Program-made: the position numbers and the translations under genes
Shown: piece by piece, positions 8,225-17,486 of the stretch
Numbering within the stretch: position 1 is the stretch's first letter
How the letters are laid out: each line of letters starts with the position of its first letter
Source: Lachnospiraceae bacterium
GTDB taxonomy: Bacteria; Bacillota; Clostridia; Lachnospirales; Lachnospiraceae
Assembly (NCBI GenBank): GCA_015057035.1
Contig: SVFC01000004.1
Location: 1-64,000 of the forward strand
Length of the DNA stretch: 64,000 nt
Reading direction: 5' to 3'
Notes under the pieces: generated by a model
Told to the model about the DNA's origin: nothing
The model's input: the letters and a program-made list of their open reading frames with translations, nothing else
Databases searched by the model: none

Positions 8225-9613
8225 CTATTGCTGAACTGTGCTGGCATCACCCAAGGTAACCGTTACTTTTGTTTCTACATATTCATTGCCTTTTGCTTTG
8301 TAGATTACAAAATCCACAGTCTCGCCTGCCGCATAGTAACTTAATAATTCTTTTAGTTGATTCATAGTAGAGATTTCATTTCCTTCAAACTCTACGATAA
8401 TATCTCCCACAGAGAGACCCGCTTTCTCAGCCGCTGAGCCAGCAAACACTTTGTATACGTATACACCATAATTACTATCTACACCCTGAATGCCTAAGTA
8501 TCCTGCTTTTGCCACGTCTACCTGTTCTCCGCTAATGAGTTTCTCAATTACCAGCATCGCATCTGAAATAGGGATAGCATAACCGATACCTTCCACCCTG
8601 GTATCAGAGTATTTTACAGAGTTAATTCCAATTACTTCGCCATTGACATTAAACAACGCTCCACCGCTGTTACCAGGATTGATTGCAGCATCTGTCTGAA
8701 TCAGATTGTTGTTCACAATGGTGGTTCCTGAAGCAGAATCTGTCACAGTAACAGAACGGCCAAGGGCACTTACCACACCAGTGGTAACAGACTGTCCATA
8801 ACCCAGTGCATTGCCGATAGCAATAGCTCCCTCGCCTACTTCAAGGGCATTAGAATCTCCCAGACGCGCAAGTCTGATTACATCGCGGGTTTCTTTTGGA
8901 ATATCCTTCAAAGCCACTTTGATTACCGCCAAGTCTTTGGATGCCACCTGGCCTTTGATCTGTGCCTTAACTTCTGCATTATCAGAAAACTGTACAGTCA
9001 GTTCCTTTGCCCCATCAACTACGTGGTTGTTGGTGGCAATATAGATATATTCATTATCCTGTTCTACCAGAAATCCTGTGCCACAGCTTTCACTCTCCTG
9101 CACATATCCCTGTCCCCACATACCCTGTACATAGGTTTCAGAAAGATTGGTAATAGCAACGATACATGGCATTGCATCCTTTACCAAATCTGACACATCC
9201 ATGATGGCAACTACGCTGCTTGAAGGCTTGTTGGTTTCTGGAATTGGATCAGTGACTGGCAACTTGTTGGTGCTGTCGCCGTTGTCCTTATCATTGTTTG
9301 TCGAATCACTCTGGCCATTATTGTCTTTTCCAGGATTTATCACATTGTCATTATCGCTTCCAGGCGTTCCGCTTGCTTCTTGGAAAATTCCAAGAGAACT
9401 TCCTCCAACATATATGATTCCCAATCCAACGCCGCCGGCTACCAGACCAAACACCAGTGCAATGGCGATAGTTCGAATAATTTTGGTACCGAGAGAGGCG
9501 TTCTTGCGAGGTGGCTGCCCACCTTCCATATGCTCTGTAGTATTTCTTCTTTCCTCTTGGCTATTTGGATTTGTATATGGATTGTAATTATTGTAATAAT
9601 TATTGTTGTCCAT
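8225..9613 (-). CDS. HtrA/DegP-like membrane-anchored serine protease with PDZ domain
   Basis: Surface quality-control protease, 462 aa. An Asn/Tyr-rich cytoplasmic tail (1-40) precedes one membrane helix (about 46-70) and an Asp/Asn/Ser-rich linker (80-130). The trypsin-like domain shows the triad His197 (TNNHVV), Asp227 (SKDLAV) and Ser316 (NPGNSGGA). One PDZ domain occupies about 365-455. It is monocistronic, with a strong terminator downstream. Low-complexity extensions of this kind are usual in Firmicute HtrA proteins. Likely induced by envelope stress, but no recognisable operator was found. Confidence 0.94.
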   Translation of the reverse strand: MDNNNYYNNYNPYTNPNSQEERRNTTEHMEGGQPPRKNASLGTKIIRTIAIALVFGLVAGGVGLGIIYVGGSSLGIFQEASGTPGSDNDNVINPGKDNNGQSDSTNNDKDNGDSTNKLPVTDPIPETNKPSSSVVAIMDVSDLVKDAMPCIVAITNLSETYVQGMWGQGYVQESESCGTGFLVEQDNEYIYIATNNHVVDGAKELTVQFSDNAEVKAQIKGQVASKDLAVIKVALKDIPKETRDVIRLARLGDSNALEVGEGAIAIGNALGYGQSVTTGVVSALGRSVTVTDSASGTTIVNNNLIQTDAAINPGNSGGALFNVNGEVIGINSVKYSDTRVEGIGYAIPISDAMLVIEKLISGEQVDVAKAGYLGIQGVDSNYGVYVYKVFAGSAAEKAGLSVGDIIVEFEGNEISTMNQLKELLSYYAAGETVDFVIYKAKGNEYVETKVTVTLGDASTVQQ

Positions 9614-9703
9614 TCGTATATTGCTCCTTTCCTAATGGTACAAAAAAGATTTTATCCAACAAATGTGTAAAAATTGTGTCGAATCTATAAAAGGATTCTA
9701 AAT

Positions 9704-11539
9704 TTATTCCACCGTCACAGACTTGGCAAGATTACGTGGTTTATCCACGTCCAGTCCTCTGCACACGGACACATAGTAACCAAACAACTGCAATGGAATG
9801 ATTGCCAGGGAGTTGGTAAAATACTTATTGGTTCTAGGAATATAGGTAATGTAATCCGCATTGGATTCCATTGCCTGATTATTATCATTGGTAACGGAAA
9901 ATACCACCGCACCACGGCTACGTACTTCCACAATATTGCTGATGGTTTTCGCGTAGAGTTCCTCCTGGGTAACTACGGCAACCACTAAGGTGCCCTCTTC
10001 AATCAAGGAAATAGTGCCATGCTTTAATTCTCCAGCAGCATACGCTTCAGAATGAATATAGGAAATCTCCTTCAGTTTCAGCGAACCTTCCAAGGAAATC
10101 GCGTAGTCGATACCTCGACCAATGAAAAACACATTCTCAGCACCAGAATAACGATTTGCAAATTTCTGGATTTTTTCTTTGTTTGAAAGAAGTCGTTCAA
10201 TCTGATTTGGCAGTTTTTCCAAATCCACAAGGTAAGAAGCCAGTTCGGTATCTGTAATCTGTCTGCGCACATGGGCAAATTTCATAGCAAGAAGATACTG
10301 TGCCACAAGCTGACAGCTGTATGCCTTGGTGGTGGCAACAGAGATTTCCGGACCAGCCCAGGTATACATCACTTTATCTGCTTCACGGGCAATAGAACTA
10401 CCCACTACATTTACAATTCCAAGGGTTTTCACTCCGCGGCTTTTTGCAAGGCGAAGCGCTGCCAGAGAGTCTGCTGTTTCTCCAGACTGACTGATCACAA
10501 TGACTAGGGTTCCCTCTTCTAAAATCGGATTACGATATCGGAACTCTGAAGCCAGATCTACTTCTACTGGAATACGTGCCATTCCTTCGAAGACATATTT
10601 GCTGGTAACACCTGTGTGATATGCTGAGCCACAAGCCACAATATGAATCTTCTTCAACGCTCGAATTTCCTCGTCCGTCATTCCCAATTCTTCAATGACA
10701 ATTTCCCCGTTGGAAACACGAGGGGTAATGGTATCGCGAACGGTCTTTGGCTGTTCGTAGATTTCCTTCAGCATAAAATGCTCATAACCGCCTTTTTCCG
10801 CAGCGTGAATATCCCAATCAATGTGTTTCGATTCTTTTTCCAGAATCTCACCATCCAGGTTATAAAACTGGATGTTGTCTTGTGATAACATAGCTACTTC
10901 ATCGTTTTCGATAAAGTACACATCTCTGGTGTATTTGAGGACTGCTGGCACATCGGAAGCAATCAGGTTGCCCCCCTGTCCGTGTCCCACAATCAATGGA
11001 CTATCCTTACGAACCGAATACACATATTCTGGCTGATCCACAAAAATGATGCCTAGTGCGTAGGAACCTTCCACACGGCTTACGACCTTGCTAATGGATG
11101 CAAGGGCATTGTATTGGCATTTTTTGTAATAATAGTCCAAAAGATGAGCAATCACTTCCGTATCTGTAGCAGACAGGAAGTGATAGCCACGTGCTTCTAA
11201 TTTTGTTTTTAAATCTCCGTAGTTCTCTATAATTCCATTGTGAACAACCGCAATGGATTGATCCTCGTTGTAATGTGGATGGGCATTTACGTCAGATGGT
11301 TCTCCGTGGGTTGCCCAGCGAGTATGACCGATACCAACACAACCTGGCATAGTTGCTCCGTCATGGGTTAACTCACTTAACACTTTGAGTCTCCCCATAG
11401 TCTTTTGGATGTTAATGTGCTGTCCATCATAGACTGCCATTCCTGCGGAGTCGTATCCACGATACTCCAACTTTGACAATCCATCCAAAAGGATTGGTGC
11501 GGCCTGCTCTCTACCTACATAACCTACAATTCCACACAT
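9704..11539 (-). CDS. glmS: Glutamine--fructose-6-phosphate aminotransferase (isomerizing)
   Basis: Makes glucosamine-6-phosphate from fructose-6-phosphate and glutamine, the entry to amino-sugar synthesis. The 611-aa protein starts MCGIVGYVG, whose Cys2 is the glutaminase nucleophile. The GATase2 domain spans about 1-220, including HTRWATHGEP and HNGIIENY. Two SIS isomerase domains follow at about 285-420 and 455-600, and the C-terminus is NLAKSVTVE as in GlmS. It follows the UDP-sugar pyrophosphorylase gene by 32 bases, too little room for a glmS ribozyme, so any feedback would have to act elsewhere. Confidence 0.97.
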   Translation of the reverse strand: MCGIVGYVGREQAAPILLDGLSKLEYRGYDSAGMAVYDGQHINIQKTMGRLKVLSELTHDGATMPGCVGIGHTRWATHGEPSDVNAHPHYNEDQSIAVVHNGIIENYGDLKTKLEARGYHFLSATDTEVIAHLLDYYYKKCQYNALASISKVVSRVEGSYALGIIFVDQPEYVYSVRKDSPLIVGHGQGGNLIASDVPAVLKYTRDVYFIENDEVAMLSQDNIQFYNLDGEILEKESKHIDWDIHAAEKGGYEHFMLKEIYEQPKTVRDTITPRVSNGEIVIEELGMTDEEIRALKKIHIVACGSAYHTGVTSKYVFEGMARIPVEVDLASEFRYRNPILEEGTLVIVISQSGETADSLAALRLAKSRGVKTLGIVNVVGSSIAREADKVMYTWAGPEISVATTKAYSCQLVAQYLLAMKFAHVRRQITDTELASYLVDLEKLPNQIERLLSNKEKIQKFANRYSGAENVFFIGRGIDYAISLEGSLKLKEISYIHSEAYAAGELKHGTISLIEEGTLVVAVVTQEELYAKTISNIVEVRSRGAVVFSVTNDNNQAMESNADYITYIPRTNKYFTNSLAIIPLQLFGYYVSVCRGLDVDKPRNLAKSVTVE

Positions 11540-11571
11540 ACATATTACCTGCCCCTAGATGGGGCGCCTTT

Positions 11572-12780
11572 CTATATTTCAATTCCGTTTTTCTGTAATA
11601 ATTCTCTCGCTGACTCAACGGAATCCACACCTGTAGCGTTCTTGACAGGAGCAAATTCTTTTTCACGTTCTACTTCAAAGGATAAACAATTATCCATCAT
11701 ATATACCATGTCAAGAATTAGAGTTTCAAATTTGTATGCGTTTGGAGTTTCTGGTTTTACAAAAACACCATTCTCATCAATATATGGAACCTTCTTCTCA
11801 ACGATGTGAAGTGGTAACTGTTTTTCAGCGATTTCGATAAGTTTTTCCACGCTAAATAAATAGTTCAAGATTACGCCAAAACCGTAAAGTAATGACCCTG
11901 CTTCATTGGTTGCCTCTGCCATTTCTGGTGTTAATTCATAGTATTCAATAATAGATGGCTTGCCATCTTCTAAGCAAAGAGCACCAACTCTTTCGTATGG
12001 GTCACATTTGCGCACAACCTTAGCTCCGCTGACACAACCAGACTGAATGGTTGCACCTACGAATACTGGGTCAGCAATCTGCTGTAACACATTATCAACC
12101 GCAAATACATTGAGCCATTCTACGCCTTTTGCTTTTAAATCTTCTCCCAGGCCAGCCTTTAAGAGAGAGGAGAACCAGCCACCATTTCCATTTGGAGACA
12201 TGGCAAGGGAATCCTCTGCTTCAATGAGCACATTGCCGTCAAAATCCACTGCTGGAACCATTTCCTGCACGAAGAATTTCACGAAGTCAGGATTGTATCC
12301 AAAATAATTGTGTTCTGCAAAAAACGCACGAGTATCTGCGTCATTTTTGTCACTGGTCATAACATAGAGAGGCACGTATGCACCAGCTTCATCTGTCACC
12401 TTCTGAAGATTACGAATCAACTGTTCAAAAATATATAATTCTTTGTTCACGCCAATATTATACATCCCTTTGGCCTTGTCGAATCCCAGACGGGTTCCCT
12501 GTCCACCCGCAAGAAGGATTGCACCCACCTTGCAGTTTTTGATTGCGTCTAAACCGGTTGCCTTGAAGTCTTCCTTTTTGCTTGCAATCTCAGGAAGTTC
12601 CATAGCACCTAATGGTGCAAACTGACCACGTTTTACTTCTCTCTGGTCTAACATATCAAGGTAAGACCAGTCCATGTGATTTAACTGTTCTTCTAATCTG
12701 GCTGGAATCTGTTTGCCAAGAAGATTCTTTAAGTATTTCTGATTTGTTGAGTTAATTTTCTCGATTACGTTTGCGTTCAT
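11572..12780 (-). CDS. UDPGP-family UTP--hexose(amine)-1-phosphate uridylyltransferase
   Basis: Nucleotidyltransferase of the eukaryotic-like UDPGP family, 402 aa. The UTP-binding loop is LLAGGQGTRLGFDKAKGMYNI near residues 91-110. SPNGNGGWFSSL and the downstream KVVRKCDPYERVG match UDP-N-acetylhexosamine pyrophosphorylases (UAP/AGX type) better than UDP-glucose enzymes. It should form UDP-GlcNAc, UDP-GalNAc or a related UDP-hexose. Being directly upstream of glmS supports an amino-sugar role. No promoter is evident between the start and the terminator-like hairpin at 12820-12852, so expression may depend on read-through from the LCP operon. Confidence 0.88.
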   Translation of the reverse strand: MNANVIEKINSTNQKYLKNLLGKQIPARLEEQLNHMDWSYLDMLDQREVKRGQFAPLGAMELPEIASKKEDFKATGLDAIKNCKVGAILLAGGQGTRLGFDKAKGMYNIGVNKELYIFEQLIRNLQKVTDEAGAYVPLYVMTSDKNDADTRAFFAEHNYFGYNPDFVKFFVQEMVPAVDFDGNVLIEAEDSLAMSPNGNGGWFSSLLKAGLGEDLKAKGVEWLNVFAVDNVLQQIADPVFVGATIQSGCVSGAKVVRKCDPYERVGALCLEDGKPSIIEYYELTPEMAEATNEAGSLLYGFGVILNYLFSVEKLIEIAEKQLPLHIVEKKVPYIDENGVFVKPETPNAYKFETLILDMVYMMDNCLSFEVEREKEFAPVKNATGVDSVESARELLQKNGIEI

Positions 12781-12819
12781 ATTTACCTCACTTTTGGTTT
12801 CTACTCAGTAAAAAGAGAA

Positions 12820-12852
12820 TGGTAGACCAGGCACGCTGTACCCAGTCTACCA
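12820..12852 (-). terminator. Terminator-like hairpin between LCP gene and UDPGP-glmS
   Basis: Stem TGGTAGAC (12820-12827) with GTCTACCA (12845-12852), followed on the minus strand by TTCTCTTTTTAC. Only 39 bases separate it from the next start codon. Confidence 0.7.
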
Positions 12853-12875
12853 AGTTATTTGTTGTCGTTTGGATA

Positions 12876-14048
12876 TTAGTCCCAATTGGTTCCGTCAGCA
12901 CCCGAAATGTTGTCGTACTCATTGGTATTATATGGTTTTGTGTTTTCATCCACACCCGTCTTATCCATAATGGTCTGACTGATTGTATGAACCACGTAGG
13001 AAGGTTTGTAATTCTCTGTTCCGAACAAGGTGTTATGAAGTTTGGATACATTAGCTTCTAGATCTACTGCAACAACAGTATCCCCGCTACCTGATAAATT
13101 TCTCGTAACCAGCTCGTATGGAAATCCTGCAGATACACCAATCTTATACTTAGTAACATCCATTACTAAATCCACAATCTCATCAAAGGTAATGTTTGTG
13201 GCAATATCATCGAATACTTTTTCACAAATTGTCATAAGCGTATTCAAATCTGACTGTTTTGCCTTATTCAACATAGCTTCCATCACTATTCGTTGTCTGG
13301 AGGCACGCTTAAAGTCGCCACCTGAGGTATAACGAATTCTGGCATATGCTGTTGCCTGAGTACCATTCATAGTTACCTTACCATGCTTCTTCAACGTAGG
13401 TGTCTTAAGTCCTGTTGCCTTATCAATCTCCCACAGATAACTATTCAGAAGCTCTTTTTCCTTCTGGGTTACTTCCACTTCTACGCCACCTAATGCATCA
13501 ATGGCTTCTACCACCGCATTCCAGTCTACGCAGACGTATTTCGTAATGTCCAAATCCAGATTCGTATTCAACATCTGGACCGCCTTCTTAACTCCACCCG
13601 TAGAGTAAGCTGTGTTAGCTTTCTTATACTTTCCATCACCTATGCATAAATAAGTATCTCGATATACAGAAACCAGTTTTACTTCTTTGGTCTTATTATT
13701 AATACTAGCAACCATCATAACATCCGATAACCCTTTGTCATATTTGCCTGCAGTACGATTGTCCAAACCAAAGATTGCAATATTGGTATAGCCTTCCAAT
13801 ACTACTTCAATGTAGGAAGAATCCATACCTGTTTCTCCCTCATTAATTCCTGCTTCTGTTCTATCTTCAAACTGACTGCCTATCTCTATTTTATTAAAGG
13901 CATTCTTGAACTTAACCACATACGAAGTTCCAATCGCCAAAACAACCAGAAGCGCAACTTCCATTACAAACAGGAACATCTTTCCTATCTGTCTGCGTTT
14001 CTTCTTGTTTTTCTTTTTTGGCTTTACTTCCACATCATTTTGTTTCAT
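12876..14048 (-). CDS. LytR-CpsA-Psr (LCP) family protein
   Basis: Membrane-anchored phosphotransferase family that attaches polyprenyl-linked glycopolymers to peptidoglycan. A Lys/Arg-rich cytoplasmic start is followed by one helix (about 22-45), and the LCP domain occupies about 100-260. The characteristic arginines and acids are visible in LDNRTAGKYDKGLSDVMMV, SVYRDTYL and ARIRYTSGGDFKRASRQR. The C-terminal 120 residues are less conserved. Its start overlaps the stop of the upstream zinc-ribbon gene (TAATG), indicating translational coupling. A second LCP protein is encoded at 19398-20531 in the polysaccharide operon. Confidence 0.92.
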   Translation of the reverse strand: MKQNDVEVKPKKKNKKKRRQIGKMFLFVMEVALLVVLAIGTSYVVKFKNAFNKIEIGSQFEDRTEAGINEGETGMDSSYIEVVLEGYTNIAIFGLDNRTAGKYDKGLSDVMMVASINNKTKEVKLVSVYRDTYLCIGDGKYKKANTAYSTGGVKKAVQMLNTNLDLDITKYVCVDWNAVVEAIDALGGVEVEVTQKEKELLNSYLWEIDKATGLKTPTLKKHGKVTMNGTQATAYARIRYTSGGDFKRASRQRIVMEAMLNKAKQSDLNTLMTICEKVFDDIATNITFDEIVDLVMDVTKYKIGVSAGFPYELVTRNLSGSGDTVVAVDLEANVSKLHNTLFGTENYKPSYVVHTISQTIMDKTGVDENTKPYNTNEYDNISGADGTNWD

Positions 14049-14251
14049 TACTTTCTTCCTTTCCTATTGTGGATATACAACCATGCTTCGCTGTAGTCTT
14101 TACGCTCCTGCTCAGACATGTTGGAATATTTCGACATAGTCAGGTTGGTCAGTGTCATCTGCTCTACACCGCAACGATGACACTCCACCTCTTTTCGACG
14201 GGATACCATACGTATCCACCCACATTTAGGACAAATATACACTTTAATCAT
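14048..14251 (-). CDS. Small zinc-ribbon protein
   Basis: A 67-aa protein with two Cys pairs, CPKCG near residues 7-11 and CHRCG near 24-28, forming a probable zinc ribbon, followed by a charged helical tail (MSEQERKDYSEAWLYIHNRKGRK). It is co-directional with the downstream LCP gene, sharing one base of stop/start, and lies 29 bases after the phosphohexomutase stop. The coupling argues that it is a genuine gene. No specific function is recognised; such ribbons may bind nucleic acid or protein. Confidence 0.75.
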   Translation of the reverse strand: MIKVYICPKCGWIRMVSRRKEVECHRCGVEQMTLTNLTMSKYSNMSEQERKDYSEAWLYIHNRKGRK

Positions 14252-14280
14252 TACTTACTTCAATTCCTACTACTTGTATT

Positions 14281-16005
14281 TTATTCGAACATCTTCATTG
14301 TATGCTCTTTCAAATGTGCATTCTTAGCATCTGCATCTGCAAGAGAGGTTCCTTTGATACCAAAGTAGAACTTAATCTTAGGTTCTGTTCCTGAAGGACG
14401 AACGCAGCACCATGCATTATCATTCAATACATAGTAGAATACGTTTGAACTTGGAAGACCTGTTGGAGATACTTCGCCAGTCTTAACATTTGTTCTTGTA
14501 CATGCCTTGTAGTCAATTACTTCAAGGACTTCATAATCACCGATAACGGTAGGTACTTCTGTACGAGCCTTATTCATCAGTGCATTAATCTGAGCTGCAC
14601 CATCAATACCCTTAAGAGTAAGAGTTGTGATGTCTTCTTTGTAATAGCCGTATTTTTCATACATAGCCATCATAGCATCCCAGAGAGTCATATTCTGTTT
14701 CTTATAGTATGCTGCAACTTCGCAAAGCATAACAACTGCTGCTGGAGCATCCTTATCACGAGCGTATGTACCTGGGAGGCATCCATAGCTTTCTTCCATA
14801 CCAAATACATAATTCTTGTCGCCTGCCGCCTCGAATTCACGAATCTTCTCACCGATATATTTGAAACCAGTAAGTGTTTCGATATATTCAACATCATAAG
14901 CTTTTGCAATTGCCTGACCCATAGCTGTAGAAACGATAGATTCTACAAATACTGGGTTCTGTGGCATTGTGCCCATTTTCGTCTTCTCAGCCAACATATA
15001 TTCAGCGATAAGCATTGCTGACATATTACCAGTAAAGCTTACGTATTCGCCAGACTTAGTATCCTTGCAGTATACACCAAGACGGTCTGCGTCAGGGTCT
15101 GTTGCAAGAACGATATCTGCATCTTTTTCTTTTGCTAATTTGAGAGCAAGTTCAAATGCTGCAGCACTTTCTGGGTTTGGAGATGGACAGGTTGGGAAAT
15201 TACCATCAGCAATTGCCTGCTGTGGTTCTACATATACCTGTTCAAAACCAAGGTCAGATAACACTCTTGTTACAGGAAGTAAACCTGAACCATGAAGTGG
15301 TGTGTAAACAATCTTGATATCCTTAGCCATCTCTTTGATGATTTCTGGATGAATTGAAAGAGCACGTACTGCTTTAAAATACTCTTCATCGATAGAATCG
15401 TCAAGTACAACATAAAGTCCCTTAGCGATTGCGTCTTCTTTATCCATAGTTTTCACCATATCAAAAGAAGTAACTTTGCCAACTTCTGCCATAATATTAA
15501 CATCGTGAGGTGGTGTAACCTGTGCGCCATCCTCCCAATATACTTTATATCCATTGTATTCTCTTGGGTTGTGGCTTGCTGTAATAACAACACCTGCCAA
15601 AGTACCCAGCTGACGAACAGCAAATGAAAGCATTGGAACTGGTCTTAAATCTTTGAATACATAAGTCTTAATTCCGTTAGCTGCAAGACAAAGTGCTGTA
15701 GCGTCTGTAAATTCATCATGCATATTACGTGAATCGTGTGCAATAACCACACCACGTTCCTGTCCGTTCTGCGCAATGATATAATTTGCTAATCCCTGTG
15801 TCGCCTGGCGAACTGTATAAACGTTCATACGGTTTGTACCAGCGCCGATAACCCCACGAAGTCCAGCTGTACCAAATTCTAATGTACGATAGAAACGATC
15901 TTCGATTTCTTTCTCATCTCCTGCGATTGCAACGAGCTCTGCTCTTGTTGCTTCATCAAAGTAAGAATCTGTACACCACTGTTCATATGTTGCTCTGTAA
16001 TCCAT
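14281..16005 (-). CDS. Phosphoglucomutase/phosphomannomutase (PgcA type)
   Basis: Alpha-D-phosphohexomutase interconverting hexose 6- and 1-phosphates, providing glucose-1-phosphate or mannose-1-phosphate for nucleotide sugars such as RmlA products. The 574-aa length matches the Firmicute PgcA group. The phosphoserine loop is TASHNPREYNGYK near residues 140-152, the metal loop is ATDPDADRLG near 300, the sugar-binding loop is GMEESYG and the phosphate-binding RPSGTEPK lies near the C-terminus. The start at 16005 (MDYRATYEQW) is chosen because AGGAGG lies nine bases upstream; the in-frame codon at 16026 lacks a site. Its promoter overlaps that of the divergent MerR gene. Confidence 0.94.
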   Translation of the reverse strand: MDYRATYEQWCTDSYFDEATRAELVAIAGDEKEIEDRFYRTLEFGTAGLRGVIGAGTNRMNVYTVRQATQGLANYIIAQNGQERGVVIAHDSRNMHDEFTDATALCLAANGIKTYVFKDLRPVPMLSFAVRQLGTLAGVVITASHNPREYNGYKVYWEDGAQVTPPHDVNIMAEVGKVTSFDMVKTMDKEDAIAKGLYVVLDDSIDEEYFKAVRALSIHPEIIKEMAKDIKIVYTPLHGSGLLPVTRVLSDLGFEQVYVEPQQAIADGNFPTCPSPNPESAAAFELALKLAKEKDADIVLATDPDADRLGVYCKDTKSGEYVSFTGNMSAMLIAEYMLAEKTKMGTMPQNPVFVESIVSTAMGQAIAKAYDVEYIETLTGFKYIGEKIREFEAAGDKNYVFGMEESYGCLPGTYARDKDAPAAVVMLCEVAAYYKKQNMTLWDAMMAMYEKYGYYKEDITTLTLKGIDGAAQINALMNKARTEVPTVIGDYEVLEVIDYKACTRTNVKTGEVSPTGLPSSNVFYYVLNDNAWCCVRPSGTEPKIKFYFGIKGTSLADADAKNAHLKEHTMKMFE

Positions 16006-16047
16006 ACAATATATCCTCCTGTGCATTATATGCCATTGTTAATAATA

Positions 16048-16076
16048 ATTGTAGCACACCATTTAGATTTTGACAA
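16048..16076 (-). promoter_or_regulatory. Promoter of the phosphohexomutase gene
   Basis: Minus strand TTGTCA (16071-16076), 17-base spacer, TACAAT (16048-16053), about 40 bases before the start. Its -35 box overlaps the -35 box of the divergent promoter at 16070-16098. Confidence 0.65.
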
Positions 16077-16098
16077 ACTTGTTTTATATAGATACAAT
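16070..16098 (+). promoter_or_regulatory. Promoter of the MerR-methyltransferase gene
   Basis: TTGACA (16070-16075), 17-base spacer, TACAAT (16093-16098). It lies 39 bases before the start at 16137 and is face-to-back with the divergent promoter. Confidence 0.7.
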
Positions 16099-16136
16099 TA
16101 TTTTATAAATATTTTATCCATTTCCCAAAGGAGCGA

Positions 16137-17363
16137 ATGATAACCATGAAATTACCAGGATACTATTCTTCTGGCGAATTTGCTCGTATGGCCCAAGTGT
16201 CAGTTCGCACAATTCGTTTTTATGATAAACAGAACATTCTAAATCCTAGTTATGTGACCCCTGCTGGAGCCAGATTCTACACAGATTCTGACTTTGTCAA
16301 ATTGCAGCAGATCCTCCTGCTGAAATACCTGGGCTTCTCACTGGACGAGATTCGTACAATGACTATCGACAATACAGATTACCATTTCCTGCTGACCTCT
16401 TTATCTACCCAGAAAAAACTCATCGTCGATAAACTGGAACAGATGCAATTGGTAAATGATGCCATCGACAATACCATTGCAGAACTCCAAAGCAATCAGG
16501 AAATTGACTGGCGACAGATGCTCCATCTGATTCATCTGACAAGCATGGAAAAAAGTCTAAAATCCCAATATGAAAATGCCAACAACATTTCTGCCCGAAT
16601 TCGTCTTCATAGAGACTACTCGACAAACACCTTGGGGTGGTTTCCGTGGATATATCAAAAAGCCATCGTCCCTGTATTATCCAATCACGAATCTTCCGAC
16701 AAAAAGGTGCGCATTCTAGAATTAGGCTGTGGAGATGGTTCTCTGTGGACCACGAACCAGGCTTCCCTTCCTGCCAATGTGAAAATTACCTTATCCGATA
16801 TATCTGAAGGCATGATTCGTGACGCGAGAAGAAATATTGGCAAGGACCCGCGTTTTGCCTACGCAACCTTTGACTGCCATCATATTCCATACAAGGATGA
16901 TAGTTACGACCTAGTCATTGCCAATCATCTTCTGTTTTACTGCGATGATATCTCCCAGGTATGCAATGAAGTAAAACGCATTTTAAAACCAGGCGGAATG
17001 TTCCTATGTAGCACTTATAGCGACAAACATATGAGAGAAATTACAGAACTGGTTCAGGAATTCGATCAGCGAATCGTACTTGCAGCAGAGAATCTCTACG
17101 AACGATTCGGATTGGGAAACGGCTTCGAGATTCTTCGCAAGCACTTCGATAACATTACCATCGAAAGATATGAAGACGGCATCCTACTCAACACTGCCGA
17201 GCCATTAATCGAATACATCCTATCCTGTCATGGAAATCAGAATCAATATCTCCTAGACCGCTATCAGGATTTCCGACAGTTTGTGGAAAAGAAGGTCAAA
17301 AAAGAATTCCAAATCACAAAAGATGCTGGTTACTTCTTGTGTACATGCGACTCTTGTCGATAA
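16137..17363 (+). CDS. MerR-type regulator fused to a SAM-dependent methyltransferase
   Basis: A 408-aa two-domain protein. Residues about 8-76 are a MerR winged helix (GEFARMAQVSVRTIRFYDK), and 85-125 form the dimerisation coiled coil. Residues about 190-300 are a class I methyltransferase with ELGCGDG at 195-201, a second acidic loop at LSDISEGM and DCHHIPYKDDSYDLVIANHL. The C-terminal about 100 residues are unassigned. The fusion suggests a regulator whose effector is a methylation substrate or SAM. Two start codons compete: 16137 is three bases after GGAG and 16146 is twelve bases after it. Transcribed from its own promoter, divergent from the phosphohexomutase. Confidence 0.9.
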   Translation: MITMKLPGYYSSGEFARMAQVSVRTIRFYDKQNILNPSYVTPAGARFYTDSDFVKLQQILLLKYLGFSLDEIRTMTIDNTDYHFLLTSLSTQKKLIVDKLEQMQLVNDAIDNTIAELQSNQEIDWRQMLHLIHLTSMEKSLKSQYENANNISARIRLHRDYSTNTLGWFPWIYQKAIVPVLSNHESSDKKVRILELGCGDGSLWTTNQASLPANVKITLSDISEGMIRDARRNIGKDPRFAYATFDCHHIPYKDDSYDLVIANHLLFYCDDISQVCNEVKRILKPGGMFLCSTYSDKHMREITELVQEFDQRIVLAAENLYERFGLGNGFEILRKHFDNITIERYEDGILLNTAEPLIEYILSCHGNQNQYLLDRYQDFRQFVEKKVKKEFQITKDAGYFLCTCDSCR

Positions 17364-17486
17364 ATGTCGATAACGTCAAGTTATATTCGAAACCGGGACT
17401 AAAGGACTATTTTCTCCTGTATACATTCGTGTTACAATTCAACTCGTGCTCGTGTAAAGAATCTATAGAAGTTGAGGTACATGTTA

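Noticed and set aside
8007-8344. Overlapping ORFs across the glf-HtrA gap
   Set aside because: They read through the terminator stem and antisense to real genes without ribosome sites.
9540-11600. glmS ribozyme or riboswitch upstream of glmS
   Set aside because: Only 32 bases separate glmS from the gene upstream; no ribozyme core fits.
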